Shown in pieces: positions 43,110 through 50,259 of a DNA stretch of 64,000 nt. Origin of the DNA: Taibaiella chishuiensis. GTDB taxonomy: Bacteria; Bacteroidota; Bacteroidia; Chitinophagales; Chitinophagaceae. Each line of letters begins with the position of its first letter. The stretch's first letter is position 1. The notes below the pieces were generated by a model. The model worked only from the letters and a program-made list of their open reading frames with translations, searched no databases and had not been told where the DNA came from. A program made the position numbers and the translations under genes. The stretch lies in assembly GCF_003014535.1 (NCBI RefSeq), contig NZ_PYGD01000001.1, positions 1,687,427 to 1,751,426 of the forward strand, read 5' to 3'.

Positions 43110-44291
43110 TTATTTACTAAGGTGCATGCTTCTTTCTTTGTACAGCTGGCGGAACCAGGGATCGCGCAGGTTCTTGATAAAGCGGATCGCTTCGCCCGTG
43201 CTCTTCATTTCGGGGCCCAGCTCCTTGTTCACGTTCGGGAATTTGTTGAAGCTGAATACGGGTTCTTTTACCGCATAACCTTCGAGTTTAGGCTCTATCT
43301 TGAAATCTTTGAGTTTGGCCGCGCCCAGCATTACTTTGGTTGCGATATTCAGGAACGGTACGCCGTATGCTTTGGCGATGAATGGCGTGGTACGGCTGGC
43401 GCGCGGGTTAGCTTCGATCACGAATACCTTACCTTCTTTAATGGCGAACTGGATATTGATCAGTCCGCGGATATTAAGTTTCAGTGCCAGTTTTTTGGCG
43501 ATATCCACCATCTCTTCCACTTCCAGTTTACCCAGGTTGAATACGGGCAGTACAGAGTGGCTGTCGCCGCTGTGGATACCGGCAGGTTCAATGTGCTCCA
43601 TGATACCCATAATGTAAACATCCTCACCATCGCAGATCGCATCGATCTCGGCCTCCTGGCAACGGTCCAGGAAGTGGTCGATCAGGATCTTGTTACCGGG
43701 CAGGTGCTTCAGCAGGCTCAATACGCTTTTCTCCAGCTCTTCGTCGTTGATCACGATCCGCATACGCTGACCGCCCAATACATAGGAGGGGCGTACCAGT
43801 ACGGGGTAACCTACTTCATTGGCCACTTCGATAGCATCGTCGGTCGTGAAGGCGGTGCCGTATTTAGGGAAGGGGATATGCATTTGTTCCAGCAGGTCGC
43901 TGAAGCGGCCGCGGTCTTCGGCGATATCCATATCGTCAAAAGAGGTGCCGATAATCTTAATGCCTTTTTCGTGCAGGCGTTTGGCCAGCTTCAGGGCCGT
44001 TTGGCCACCCAGCTGTACGATTACACCTTCCGGCTTTTCATGTTCGATAATCTCCCAGAGATGTTCCCAGTATACCGGTTCGAAGTACAGCTTATCGGCT
44101 ATATCGAAATCCGTCGAAACCGTTTCGGGGTTACAGTTGATCATGATCGCCTCGTAACCGCACTCTTTAATGGCCAGCAGGCCGTGCGTACAGCAGTAAT
44201 CAAATTCAATACCCTGGCCTATGCGGTTGGGGCCGCTACCCAGTACAATGATCTTTTTCTTTTGAGAAGGTATGGACTCGTTGTGTAACAT
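43110..44291 (-). CDS. carB: carbamoyl-phosphate synthase large subunit, C-terminal half only (split CarB)
   Basis: 393 aa against about 1070 for full CarB. It starts in what is the linker of the full protein (LHNESIPSQKKKIIVLGSGP), then has the second pre-ATP-grasp domain (GSGPNRIGQGIEFDYCC) and second ATP-grasp domain (PSYVLGGQRMRIVI, DAICDGEDVYIMGIMEHIEPAG, FVIEANPRASRTTPFI). It ends soon after GPEMKSTGEAIRF, where the allosteric MGS domain would begin. So the carbamate-phosphorylating half stands alone with its own ATG, and no frame for the N-half or the MGS domain is adjacent. The other half should be encoded elsewhere. The intact active-site motifs argue for a functional split gene, not a pseudogene. 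Confidence 0.88.
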   Translation of the reverse strand: MLHNESIPSQKKKIIVLGSGPNRIGQGIEFDYCCTHGLLAIKECGYEAIMINCNPETVSTDFDIADKLYFEPVYWEHLWEIIEHEKPEGVIVQLGGQTALKLAKRLHEKGIKIIGTSFDDMDIAEDRGRFSDLLEQMHIPFPKYGTAFTTDDAIEVANEVGYPVLVRPSYVLGGQRMRIVINDEELEKSVLSLLKHLPGNKILIDHFLDRCQEAEIDAICDGEDVYIMGIMEHIEPAGIHSGDSHSVLPVFNLGKLEVEEMVDIAKKLALKLNIRGLINIQFAIKEGKVFVIEANPRASRTTPFIAKAYGVPFLNIATKVMLGAAKLKDFKIEPKLEGYAVKEPVFSFNKFPNVNKELGPEMKSTGEAIRFIKNLRDPWFRQLYKERSMHLSK

Positions 44292-44360
44292 TTTATTTAT
44301 ACAGCGCCAGCGTCTGGCTTTTACTTTGTTGCATAGGTATAATCTGGTCCTGCGGCGGTT

Positions 44361-45500
44361 TTATACGCCTACCATCAGCGGCATCAGCAGCATCAGCAGA
44401 TCTTCATTTTCTGTTTTCTCCACGGGGCGGTAAATGCCTGCGCGCGATGGCATGCTCAGTTCCAGTTTGATCTCTTCGCCTTCCATATTGTTCAGCATTT
44501 CGATCAGCAGTTTAGCGTTGAACGCGATCTTCATATCGTCGCCGGTATACTGGCAGGACAGCTGTTCTTTACCTTCGTAAGAGAAGTCGATGTCCTGTGC
44601 ACTGATGCTTACTGTATTGCCTACGATGTCGAATACGACCTGGCTGGTGCTTTTGTTGGCGAAGATGCTAACACGGCGCAGGGAACTGATCAGGTCGGCG
44701 CGGTTAATCGTCATGTTGAACGGGTTGTCGGCCGGGATTACCGCTTTATAGGGCGGGAATTTACCCTCGATCAGGCGGCAGCTCAGGCGGATGCGGTCGT
44801 TGCGGATAAACAGGTGACTGGCGTTATAGGAAACTTCCAGCGGGCTTTCGTCCGATGGGATAATATTGCGTAATTGTTGCAGGGGTTTGCGGGGTACGAT
44901 AATACCGCCTTCTTCGGGGCAGTTGATATCGTTGCGGGTCAGCTTTACCAGGCGGTGGGCGTCGGTAGCTACGAAGGTAATACCGTCCTGCTGCAGTTCG
45001 AAAAATACGCCGGTCATTGCAGGACGTAAGGTATCGGAGCTGGTTGCAAACAGGGTTTTGGTAATGGCTTCGCTCAGGCGTACGGAAGGCAGGGTGAAGG
45101 AAGTTGCGTCGTTAGGTTGCGGTTCTTTCGGGTATTCATCCGCTTTTTCGCCGCCTATTTTATACTTGCCGGTATTGCTTGAAATTTCAATAGAATTATC
45201 ATCCCTGTTTACCGTGAAATGCACCGGTTGTTCCGGCAGGTTTTTCAGGTATTCCAACAGGATTTTTGAAGGGATACAGATGCGTCCCGAATTATTGTCG
45301 TCCCCGTCGGTCAGTTCTTTCTGGATTTCCATCTGAACCTTGATCATGGTTTCCATATCGCCGCCGGTAAGCGTGAGGCTATTCCCTTCCAATTCGAACA
45401 AAAAGTCCTCCAGGATAGGAAGAACCACATTGGCGCTGATGATACCGCCAACAAGTTGTAAATTTTTCAACAATGAGGTTGAAGAGACAATAAAGCGCAT
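44361..45500 (-). CDS. dnaN: DNA polymerase III beta subunit (sliding clamp)
   Basis: 379 aa, normal length. Three repeated clamp domains are visible: N-terminal MRFIVSSTSLLKNLQLVGGII, the middle TSFTLPSVRLSEAITKTLFA with TGVFFELQQDGITFVATDAHRL (quoted in part), and the C-terminal PADNPFNMTINRADLISSLRR ending LLMPLMV (M-P-M/L type end). It forms the processivity ring for DNA polymerase III. A -7 type element TATCTTTG lies on the minus strand (complement of 45549-45556). No dnaA, DnaA-box cluster or recF is visible nearby, so the replication origin is not implied here. Confidence 0.96.
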   Translation of the reverse strand: MRFIVSSTSLLKNLQLVGGIISANVVLPILEDFLFELEGNSLTLTGGDMETMIKVQMEIQKELTDGDDNNSGRICIPSKILLEYLKNLPEQPVHFTVNRDDNSIEISSNTGKYKIGGEKADEYPKEPQPNDATSFTLPSVRLSEAITKTLFATSSDTLRPAMTGVFFELQQDGITFVATDAHRLVKLTRNDINCPEEGGIIVPRKPLQQLRNIIPSDESPLEVSYNASHLFIRNDRIRLSCRLIEGKFPPYKAVIPADNPFNMTINRADLISSLRRVSIFANKSTSQVVFDIVGNTVSISAQDIDFSYEGKEQLSCQYTGDDMKIAFNAKLLIEMLNNMEGEEIKLELSMPSRAGIYRPVEKTENEDLLMLLMPLMVGV

Positions 45501-45619
45501 AGCGTATTCAGGAATTTAGATAAAAATTGAAGCCCGGTAATTGGGGCACAAAGATAAAAGATTGCGCGAACATTAAGGGAATCATTTTATAAAGGGGGAT
45601 AAAAAACTTAAAAAAAAGA

Positions 45620-45650
45620 TTTGGCCGTTACGTTTTTTGAGTTACCTTTG
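45620..45650 (+). promoter_or_regulatory. consensus promoter of the tRNA-Phe operon
   Basis: TTTG (45620-45623), a 19-bp spacer and TACCTTTG (45643-45650) match the Bacteroidota -33/-7 consensus exactly. The start point is predicted near 45653, giving a leader of about 40 nt before the first tRNA. Confidence 0.85.
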
Positions 45651-45692
45651 CACTCCTTTCGGTAACGATTTATTCAACGCCGGCAAGGTAAT

Positions 45693-45765
45693 GGTGCGGT
45701 AGCTCAGTTGGTAGAGCAATGGACTGAAAATCCATGTGTCGCCGGTTCGATCCCGGCTCACACCA
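45693..45765 (+). tRNA. tRNA-Phe (GAA), copy 1
   Basis: A 73-nt cloverleaf: D-stem GCTC/GAGC, anticodon stem ATGGA/TCCAT with loop CTGAAAA (anticodon GAA), T-stem GCCGG/CCGGC with TTCGATC loop, discriminator A. CCA is not encoded. The acceptor stem GGTGCGG/TCACACC has a C5-A68 mismatch and a G7-U66 wobble. Confidence 0.95.
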
Positions 45766-45770
45766 CAGAA

Positions 45771-45798
45771 GGCCTTAGATCTTTCTAAGGCTTTTATT
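45771..45798 (+). terminator. hairpin between the two tRNA genes
   Basis: GCCTTAG (45772-45778) / CTAAGGC (45785-45791) with following TTTTATTTT. It may act as a partial terminator or a processing element between the tRNAs. Confidence 0.6.
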
Positions 45799-45835
45799 TT
45801 CCAAAATACGGAACTGATTTTTGCAGTTCTACAAT

Positions 45836-45908
45836 GGTGCGGTAGCTCAGTTGGTAGAGCAATGGACTGAAAATCCATGTGTCGCCGGTTCGATCCCGGC
45901 TCACACCA
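45836..45908 (+). tRNA. tRNA-Phe (GAA), copy 2
   Basis: Identical to copy 1 over all 73 nt, including the C5-A68 acceptor mismatch. It is 70 bp downstream of copy 1; no separate promoter is clear, so it is probably transcribed from the promoter at 45620. Confidence 0.95.
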
Positions 45909-45910
45909 CA

Positions 45911-45957
45911 AGAAAAAGCCTTTCAGCGATTAAGCTGGAAGGCTTTTTTGTTTTTTG
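45911..45957 (+). terminator. terminator after the tRNA-Phe pair
   Basis: A stem of about 15 bp (45913-45927 with 45934-45949, AAAGCCTTTCAGC / GCTGGAAGGCTTT, one G-U pair) followed by TTTTTTG-TTTTTT. Confidence 0.85.
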
Positions 45958-45980
45958 CGCTCCTCGCAATATAATTGTTG

Positions 45981-46487
45981 CTATTGTCTAACCCAATGCA
46001 ACTGTACAAAATCGCCGTTGACGGTATGTGCTGCCAGCCGGAAGCGGGTATGCAATCCGGCATCATGGCCTAAAATACCGCCATTGCCGGTCAGAATCGG
46101 GCAGATATTAAAATGGAGATCCGTTACCAGCTCTTTGTCGATAAAGCTATTGAAGGTGCCGGTGCCGCCGCCCACGGTAATTTCCCCGAAACCTTTACGG
46201 GCGAGGCTTTCGATCGCGGCTTCCGGGCTTTCCACCACTTCGTAACCCGCAGCAACAACCGGTGTTGCCGATAACACGACGATGGTGATGTCCTTGAACA
46301 AGGCCTGGGTATCCGGCGGGAACTTTGCAAAGCTTTCAAAGGTATTCCAGCCGATGACCAGGTTGCCGGTCTGCTGTGCCATTTTTAAATAGAAGGTCAT
46401 GGCCTCTTGTGGTAATTGGTGCTGCGGGTTATCAGACAGCAATGCCTTTCCATTGACGGAGATATTCGCAATTAAGGTTACTTTCAT
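45981..46487 (-). CDS. dihydrofolate-reductase-like (RibD C-domain) protein
   Basis: 168 aa from the ATG at 46487 (MKVTLIANISVNGKALL), the usual opening of the family; an in-frame ATG 18 codons upstream gives an untypical extension. Key parts are GNLVIGWNTFESF, ITIVVLSATP, GEITVGGGTGTFNSFI and ELVTDLHFNICPILTGNGG. It belongs to the stand-alone RibD_C / DHFR-like reductases whose substrates are mostly unknown. A -7 type TAGTTTTG (complement of 46511-46518) precedes it. It is divergent from an HxlR regulator that probably controls it. Confidence 0.87.
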   Translation of the reverse strand: MKVTLIANISVNGKALLSDNPQHQLPQEAMTFYLKMAQQTGNLVIGWNTFESFAKFPPDTQALFKDITIVVLSATPVVAAGYEVVESPEAAIESLARKGFGEITVGGGTGTFNSFIDKELVTDLHFNICPILTGNGGILGHDAGLHTRFRLAAHTVNGDFVQLHWVRQ

Positions 46488-46574
46488 GAGCTGAATTTTT
46501 ATCGTTGCTGCAAAACTATCCGGGGCAGGTAATTTTATCACTATCCCTTACCTTTAGGAAAGTAACTTGTATTT

Positions 46575-46919
46575 ATGCATTGTAACGACCAGGCCCCTTC
46601 AAAAGAAAAGATATTAGCGTTACAGGATGCGATCGATTTGCTGGGTGGCAAATGGAAAATCAGTATCCTGCGCAACCTCTCGTTTGGTGTTATGCGCTTT
46701 AAGGACCTGCAGGAAGCGCTTATTGGCATCTCGCCGAAAGTACTGACCCGCGAATTGCAGCAGTTGGAGCAAAACCTGCTGATCACCAGGACGGTCAATA
46801 CTACAAAACCCATTACGGTTAGTTATGCGCTTACGCAGCATGCCCTCGAAACAGAACAGGCTATACGGGCCTTGCTTGATTTTGGCCTGGAGCATAGGAA
46901 GAAAATAAAAGCGGGATGA
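46575..46919 (+). CDS. HxlR family transcriptional regulator
   Basis: 114 aa winged-helix protein: CNDQAPSKEKILALQDAID then LLGGKWKISILRNL, MRFKDLQEALIGISPKVLTRELQQLEQ (quoted in part) and YALTQHALETEQAIRALLDFG, matching the HxlR pattern with Cys3 at the usual N-terminal position, a possible redox or electrophile sensor. It is divergent from the RibD-like reductase, a common arrangement. Its last 48 codons are copied downstream at 47092. Confidence 0.9.
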   Translation: MHCNDQAPSKEKILALQDAIDLLGGKWKISILRNLSFGVMRFKDLQEALIGISPKVLTRELQQLEQNLLITRTVNTTKPITVSYALTQHALETEQAIRALLDFGLEHRKKIKAG

Positions 46920-46977
46920 TTATGCTGCTTCCGGGCGATGTCAGCTATAACCTTTTTGTCCTTTAGGATAATAGATC

Positions 46978-47082
46978 TTGTTGGTGACAACACCAACGAT
47001 GGCGAAGGGTAGTACATGTTGTTGGTGATAACACCAACAACGGCGAAGGGTAGTACATGTTGTTGGTGATAACACCAACAAC
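46978..47082. repeat. 41-bp tandem hairpin repeats (set 1)
   Basis: Three hairpins, GTTGGTG/CACCAAC-type, at 46980-46997, 47018-47041 and 47059-47082. The last two are a perfect 41-bp tandem period. Unit: GGCGAAGGGTAGTACAT followed by the inverted repeat GTTGTTGGTG-ATAA-CACCAACAAC. They are preceded at about 46945-46976 by CTATAACCTTTTTGTCCTTT-AGGATAATAGAT, also found near 47260 and 48747. Confidence 0.88.
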
Positions 47083-47087
47083 GGCGA

Positions 47088-47236
47088 AAAACCTGCTGAT
47101 CACCAGGACGGTCAATACTACAAAACCCATAACGGTTAGTTATGCGCTTACGCAGCATGCCCTCGAAACAGAACAGGCTATACGGGCCTTGCTTGATTTT
47201 GGCCTGGAGTATAGGAAGAAAATAAAAGCGGGATGA
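47088..47236 (+). pseudogene. duplicated 3' fragment of the hxlR gene at 46575
   Basis: From AAAACCTGCTGATCACCAGG to the stop, the fragment repeats 46771-46919 with a 317-bp offset and only a few changes. The frame stays open (NLLITRTVNTTKPITVSYAL ... GLEYRKKIKAG) but it has no start or HTH. The similarity continues past the stop into the hairpin repeats (to about 47319), so the duplicated block is about 230 bp. Confidence 0.88.
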
Positions 47237-47284
47237 TTATGCTGTTTCCGGGCGATGTCAGCTATAACCTTTTTGTCCTTTAGG

Positions 47285-47358
47285 ATAATAGATATTGTTG
47301 GTGACAACACCAACAATGGCGAAGGATAATAGATGTTATTGGTGACAACACCAACAAC
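47285..47358. repeat. 41-bp tandem hairpin repeats (set 2)
   Basis: Two more hairpins, at 47294-47317 (ATTGTTGGTG/CACCAACAAT) and 47335-47358 (GTTATTGGTG/CACCAACAAC), spaced by 41 bp with GGCGAAGGATAATAGAT between them. Same family as the set at 46978. Confidence 0.85.
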
Positions 47359-47687
47359 GGCGAAAAATAGATAATTATGAAAATGAAGACTATTACACCT
47401 GGTCGTAGGGGTCCGCTACGGCATTTTTTTATCACTCTAATCTGGTCTTAGCCTTCCTGTCGACTTTCGTAAATCTTCTTTTTGTAAAGATACTCTATTT
47501 TTGATGCATTATTATTAATTTTTATTAAATATAAATATTGTTTAATTTTATTTAACTATTTATTCGTTTTTGCTTTTTGAATAAAGCTTTTGTAGCGGAC
47601 TACTGCTGTGCGCTGGTTGTGTCAAAACTACTATCGTGATATTTAATGCTATCAGATTTACATCGCCCGCGAGACTTGTGTTCTCAT
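47359..47687. other. AT-rich intergenic stretch before the toxin-antitoxin genes
   Basis: About 330 bp, strongly AT-rich from about 47460 to 47595 (runs such as TTTTATTAAATATAAATATT), unlike the rest of the window. No gene is seen. The composition suggests acquired DNA or a plasmid/phage-derived border of the HigBA module. Confidence 0.55.
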
Positions 47688-47718
47688 TTTGTGAACTTTT
47701 GTAAAATACCTATCTTTG
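47688..47718 (+). promoter_or_regulatory. consensus promoter of higBA
   Basis: TTTG (47688-47691), a 19-bp spacer and TATCTTTG (47711-47718). The -7 element ends 2 bp before the toxin ATG (47721), so the transcript would be leaderless or nearly so if this promoter is used. Confidence 0.75.
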
Positions 47719-47720
47719 AT

Positions 47721-48053
47721 ATGAATGTTCATTTAATAAGAAAAGAGACCATTGAAGCTTATACTAAAAAGAACGCTTCAGGTAGAACTGGCTTTAACGA
47801 ATGGTGTGTAAAACTGAAATACGCAGATTGGCACAAGCCGGAAGATATGCAGGCAACATATCCGGGTACGGATTTACTGGGGAACGGTTCGAACAGGGCC
47901 GTATTTAATATCGGGGGTAACAAGTACAGGATGATTGGCAAATATGGTTTTGGTGCAAGCGAGGTACATCTTTTCATCTGTTGGATCGGAACGCATGCCG
48001 AATATGATAAGCTTTGTAAGGCGGGGCTACAATATACCGTCAGCAACCACTAA
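47721..48053 (+). CDS. higB: HigB-type toxin (mRNA interferase family)
   Basis: 110 aa. It begins MNVHLIRKETIEAYTKKNAS and has GFNEWCVKLKYADWHKPEDMQ (quoted in part), TDLLGNGSNRAVFNIGGNKYR and LFICWIGTHAEYDKL, the pattern of the HigB-like toxin family (PF09907 type), a RelE-fold ribosome-dependent mRNA cutter. ATG 47721 is chosen because it gives the family's normal N-terminus; a longer frame runs back through the promoter. The antitoxin gene follows after 32 bp, with a short imperfect direct repeat (ATACCGTCAGCA.CCACTAA, 48032-48074) across the junction. Confidence 0.9.
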   Translation: MNVHLIRKETIEAYTKKNASGRTGFNEWCVKLKYADWHKPEDMQATYPGTDLLGNGSNRAVFNIGGNKYRMIGKYGFGASEVHLFICWIGTHAEYDKLCKAGLQYTVSNH

Positions 48054-48085
48054 ATATACCGTCAGCAGCCACTAAAAAAACAAAA

Positions 48086-48544
48086 ATGAAAACACCGGAA
48101 GCAATATTGAAATATAAGGTTATAAGTAGCAAACGGCAATACCGGGAATATTGTAATGCCCTTGAGCAACTTGTATTTTCCAGGGTTAAAGACAGGGATA
48201 CGAAAGATGAAATTGCATTACTGACGCTGCTTATTGAAAAATGGGATGCGGAACATGCTACTACCGCAGATTTAGACCCAATAGCATTGCTGCATGCGCT
48301 TATTAAGGATCATGACTTAAAGGCTAAAGACCTGGCGGATATGCTGGGGATGAGCAAAGGTTATATATCGGATATCCTGCACTACAAAAAGGGGCTTTCC
48401 AAGGAAGTGATCAGGAAATTAGCCGCTCATTTTAAAGTGGCCCAGGAAGCCTTTAACCGGCCTTATCAATTGGCCGTTACGGGAAATGCACATTTGAGCA
48501 AAGCCAAGGGCATAAATACGAAAAAGAAACTGGCGGTAGCCTGA
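48086..48544 (+). CDS. higA: HigA-type antitoxin (XRE HTH)
   Basis: 152 aa. The N-terminal part (about 1-75) is the helical region that in this family precedes the DNA-binding domain (YREYCNALEQLVF ... LLTLLIEKWD). The HTH is at about 85-135 (LIKDHDLKAKDLADMLGMSKGYISDILHYK, quoted in part; KGLSKEVIRKLAAHFKV). It neutralises HigB and represses the higBA promoter. The toxin-first order is typical of HigBA. Confidence 0.9.
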   Translation: MKTPEAILKYKVISSKRQYREYCNALEQLVFSRVKDRDTKDEIALLTLLIEKWDAEHATTADLDPIALLHALIKDHDLKAKDLADMLGMSKGYISDILHYKKGLSKEVIRKLAAHFKVAQEAFNRPYQLAVTGNAHLSKAKGINTKKKLAVA

Positions 48545-48580
48545 TCTGGTAGCAGCGTCACCCTGGGCCCTCAAACTGGT

Positions 48581-48732
48581 CGGCCGATTTTCGTCGCGAT
48601 GGCTACAGTAAGGGACGTTGCGCGTGGGTGACAGTTTATCTGGTCGGTATAGATACGCATTTGATGCTATTTACTGCTGTTGTTGCCTGTCTTCCGCAGG
48701 GGCCCTTTGCAGCAGACCCTGCGGGCACATCC
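48581..48732. repeat. dispersed copy of the 150-bp core repeat seen at 32 kb
   Basis: From CGGCCGATTTTCGTCGCGAT through GACGTTGCGCGTGGGTGACA, CGCATTTGATGCTATTTACT and the CCGCAGGGGCCCTTTGC hairpin region, this matches the three tandem cores at 31945-32696. It lacks the Sel1-gene tail and the TTCAAAGTTCC end, which shows the limits of the mobile core. Confidence 0.88.
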
Positions 48733-48746
48733 AAAAGACGAACTGC

Positions 48747-48802
48747 TATAACCTTTGCTTGTCCTTTAGGAGAATAGATGTTGTTGGTGACAACACCAAC
48801 AA
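48747..48802. repeat. dispersed copy of the hairpin repeat
   Basis: CTATAACCTTTGCTTGTCCT-TTAGGAGAATAGATG followed by TTGTTGGTG (48781-48789) / CACCAACAA (48794-48802), the same element as at 46945-46998. It directly follows the 150-bp core repeat. The rest of 48803-48885 shows no gene. Confidence 0.85.
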
Positions 48803-48886
48803 GGGCAGGGAGAAAAGTCGCGCACGATAAGAGTGCCGGCCAGCGCCGGTTTGGCAGGTGTCCTGCTCTCTGCTCCCCCTTAAAAC

Positions 48887-48935
48887 AAAACGCCGGGCGA
48901 AGTATAAAACCTGCCCGGCGTGTCCTGTTTTTTTT
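48887..48935 (-). terminator. terminator of the nitroreductase gene
   Basis: An 8-bp stem CGCCGGGC (48891-48898) / GCCCGGCG (48913-48920), followed on the minus strand by TTTTGTTTTAA. Confidence 0.65.
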
Positions 48936-48938
48936 AAA

Positions 48939-49571
48939 TTAAGCAATCTCGGTTGCGAATGCTTCTTTGGATACCCGTACTTTTTTAAGGTTCACCAACC
49001 AGTCGTTGCTCTCGTCCCGGTAACCGATAGGCAGGATCACCGCGCTTTTCAATCCTTGTTGTGGCAGACCGAGCAGTTCATCCAGTTTTGCGTTGTCAAA
49101 GCCTTCCATCGGGGTTGCGTCTACCTTTTGTTCTGCTGCGGCAGCAATAGCCATACCAAACGAAATATAGGCCTGCTTGGCGCTGTGGCTTTCCTGCCAT
49201 GTTTTCCCTAAGGGCTCATACATACTGAGCAGCATCTTCTTATAGTCATCCATCGTGTTGGTGGGCAAACCCCTTTCCCGGGTCGTCCGTACAAACACAT
49301 CGTCTATTCTTGCCTCACTATAACCATCCCAGGCGGCCCATACCAGCAGGTGAGAACAATCCGTGATCTGGCTTTGGTCAAAAGAAAAGGCCCTGATCTG
49401 CTCCAGCTTTTCCTTGTCGCTGATCACGAAAATTTTATAGGGCTGTAAACCCGAAGAGGAGGGCGCAAAACGGGCTGCCTCCAATATGTAATCCAGTTTT
49501 TCCTGCGGAACTTTTTGTCCGTTCATTTTTTTCGTAGCATAACGCCACTTCAGATCTTCTAATAATGCCAT
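48939..49571 (-). CDS. NfsB/NAD(P)H-dependent nitroreductase family protein
   Basis: 210 aa FMN-dependent nitroreductase. Visible parts: the FMN-phosphate region WRYATKKMNGQKVP, ARFAPSSSGLQPYKIFVI (quinone/nitro site), AKQAYISFGMAIAAAAEQKVD (quoted in part), ATPMEGFD and the second FMN region VILPIGYRDESNDWLV. It reduces quinones or nitroaromatics with NAD(P)H in the cytoplasm. A TAATTTTG -7 element (complement of 49596-49603) precedes it. It is divergent from an HxlR regulator, a pairing known from quinone/electrophile stress control in other bacteria. Confidence 0.92.
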   Translation of the reverse strand: MALLEDLKWRYATKKMNGQKVPQEKLDYILEAARFAPSSSGLQPYKIFVISDKEKLEQIRAFSFDQSQITDCSHLLVWAAWDGYSEARIDDVFVRTTRERGLPTNTMDDYKKMLLSMYEPLGKTWQESHSAKQAYISFGMAIAAAAEQKVDATPMEGFDNAKLDELLGLPQQGLKSAVILPIGYRDESNDWLVNLKKVRVSKEAFATEIA

Positions 49572-49626
49572 ACTGCAAATTTTTAATTAGATAGGCAAAA
49601 TTAGGATGCAATTGTTTATTTTTGAT

Positions 49627-49671
49627 ACCTGGTAACAAAAAGTAACAGTAACTTTTGGGTAACCTGGTAAC
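49627..49671. promoter_or_regulatory. candidate HxlR operator between nitroreductase and regulator genes
   Basis: The direct repeat ACCTGGTAAC occurs at 49627-49636 and 49662-49671. Between them is an imperfect inverted repeat CAAAAAGT/ACTTTTG. Both lie just upstream of the regulator ATG (49674). They are plausible binding sites for the regulator encoded next. Confidence 0.45.
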
Positions 49672-49673
49672 TT

Positions 49674-50027
49674 ATGGCGAAACTTAAATTTGCAAACGAG
49701 GAATGCAAAAAGCATATCATGGCGGTGCACGATGCTATGGATCTGCTGAACGGTAAATGGAAGATATCCATTATCGGGGTATTATGCTACCACGGGAAAA
49801 GGCGTTTTTCCGATATCCTGGGCGATATCAATGGCATATCCAACAAGATGCTGAGCAAAGAGCTGAAGGATCTTGAAATGAACCAGCTCGTCAAACGCAT
49901 GGTGCTGGATACGCAGCCGGTAACGGTCGAATATACCCTTACCGAATACGGGCGGGAACTGAAGACGGTGATCAATCATTTGTCGGACTGGGGCACGAAA
50001 CACCGGATAAAAATTATCGGTAAATAA
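49674..50027 (+). CDS. HxlR family transcriptional regulator
   Basis: 117 aa: KFANEECKKHIMAVHDAMD, LLNGKWKISIIGVLCY, KRRFSDILGDINGISNKMLS, KELKDLEMNQLVKRMVLDT, and YTLTEYGRELKTVINHLSDWG. Cys11 matches the N-terminal sensor Cys of HxlR/YodB-type regulators. It probably controls the divergent nitroreductase gene. Its last 36 codons have a second copy (about 89% identical) at 53155-53263, on the far side of the hybrid kinase gene. Confidence 0.92.
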   Translation: MAKLKFANEECKKHIMAVHDAMDLLNGKWKISIIGVLCYHGKRRFSDILGDINGISNKMLSKELKDLEMNQLVKRMVLDTQPVTVEYTLTEYGRELKTVINHLSDWGTKHRIKIIGK

Positions 50028-50259
50028 GTTACGGGTAAGCCGCCGTTAACCGGCCGCTCCTTTAAACGAAGAGAGCGGCTTACTTAGCGGAACGCTTGCC
50101 TGGTAAGGCATACCGGGCTGCCTTTCAGGCCGTCTATCCTGCCTGAGGCATCCAGATGTACATCGCCGGTTGTTATTGAACTTTTTTGTATCCCCGAAGT
50201 TATGGTTCTCATCGCCAGGCAGGTCGCCGCCGGATAAACACCACTGAAATAATTTTTTT

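Noticed and set aside
43122-44288. Long plus-strand frame antisense to carB
   Set aside because: Mirror of a strongly conserved coding sequence; no recognisable domain in the translation.
44361-45660. Replication origin next to dnaN
   Set aside because: No dnaA gene and no cluster of DnaA-box-like sequences; dnaN alone is not evidence for an origin.
45642-45911. Open frame antisense to the tRNA-Phe pair (protein like CEPGSNRRHMDFQSIALPTE)
   Set aside because: It is the well-known spurious translation of tRNA genes in reverse; the tRNA cloverleaf explains the sequence and its duplication.
46978-47358. 41-bp repeats as a possible CRISPR or integron attC array
   Set aside because: Repeat period includes the hairpin with no variable spacer, and no integrase or cas gene is near; a REP-like family fits better.
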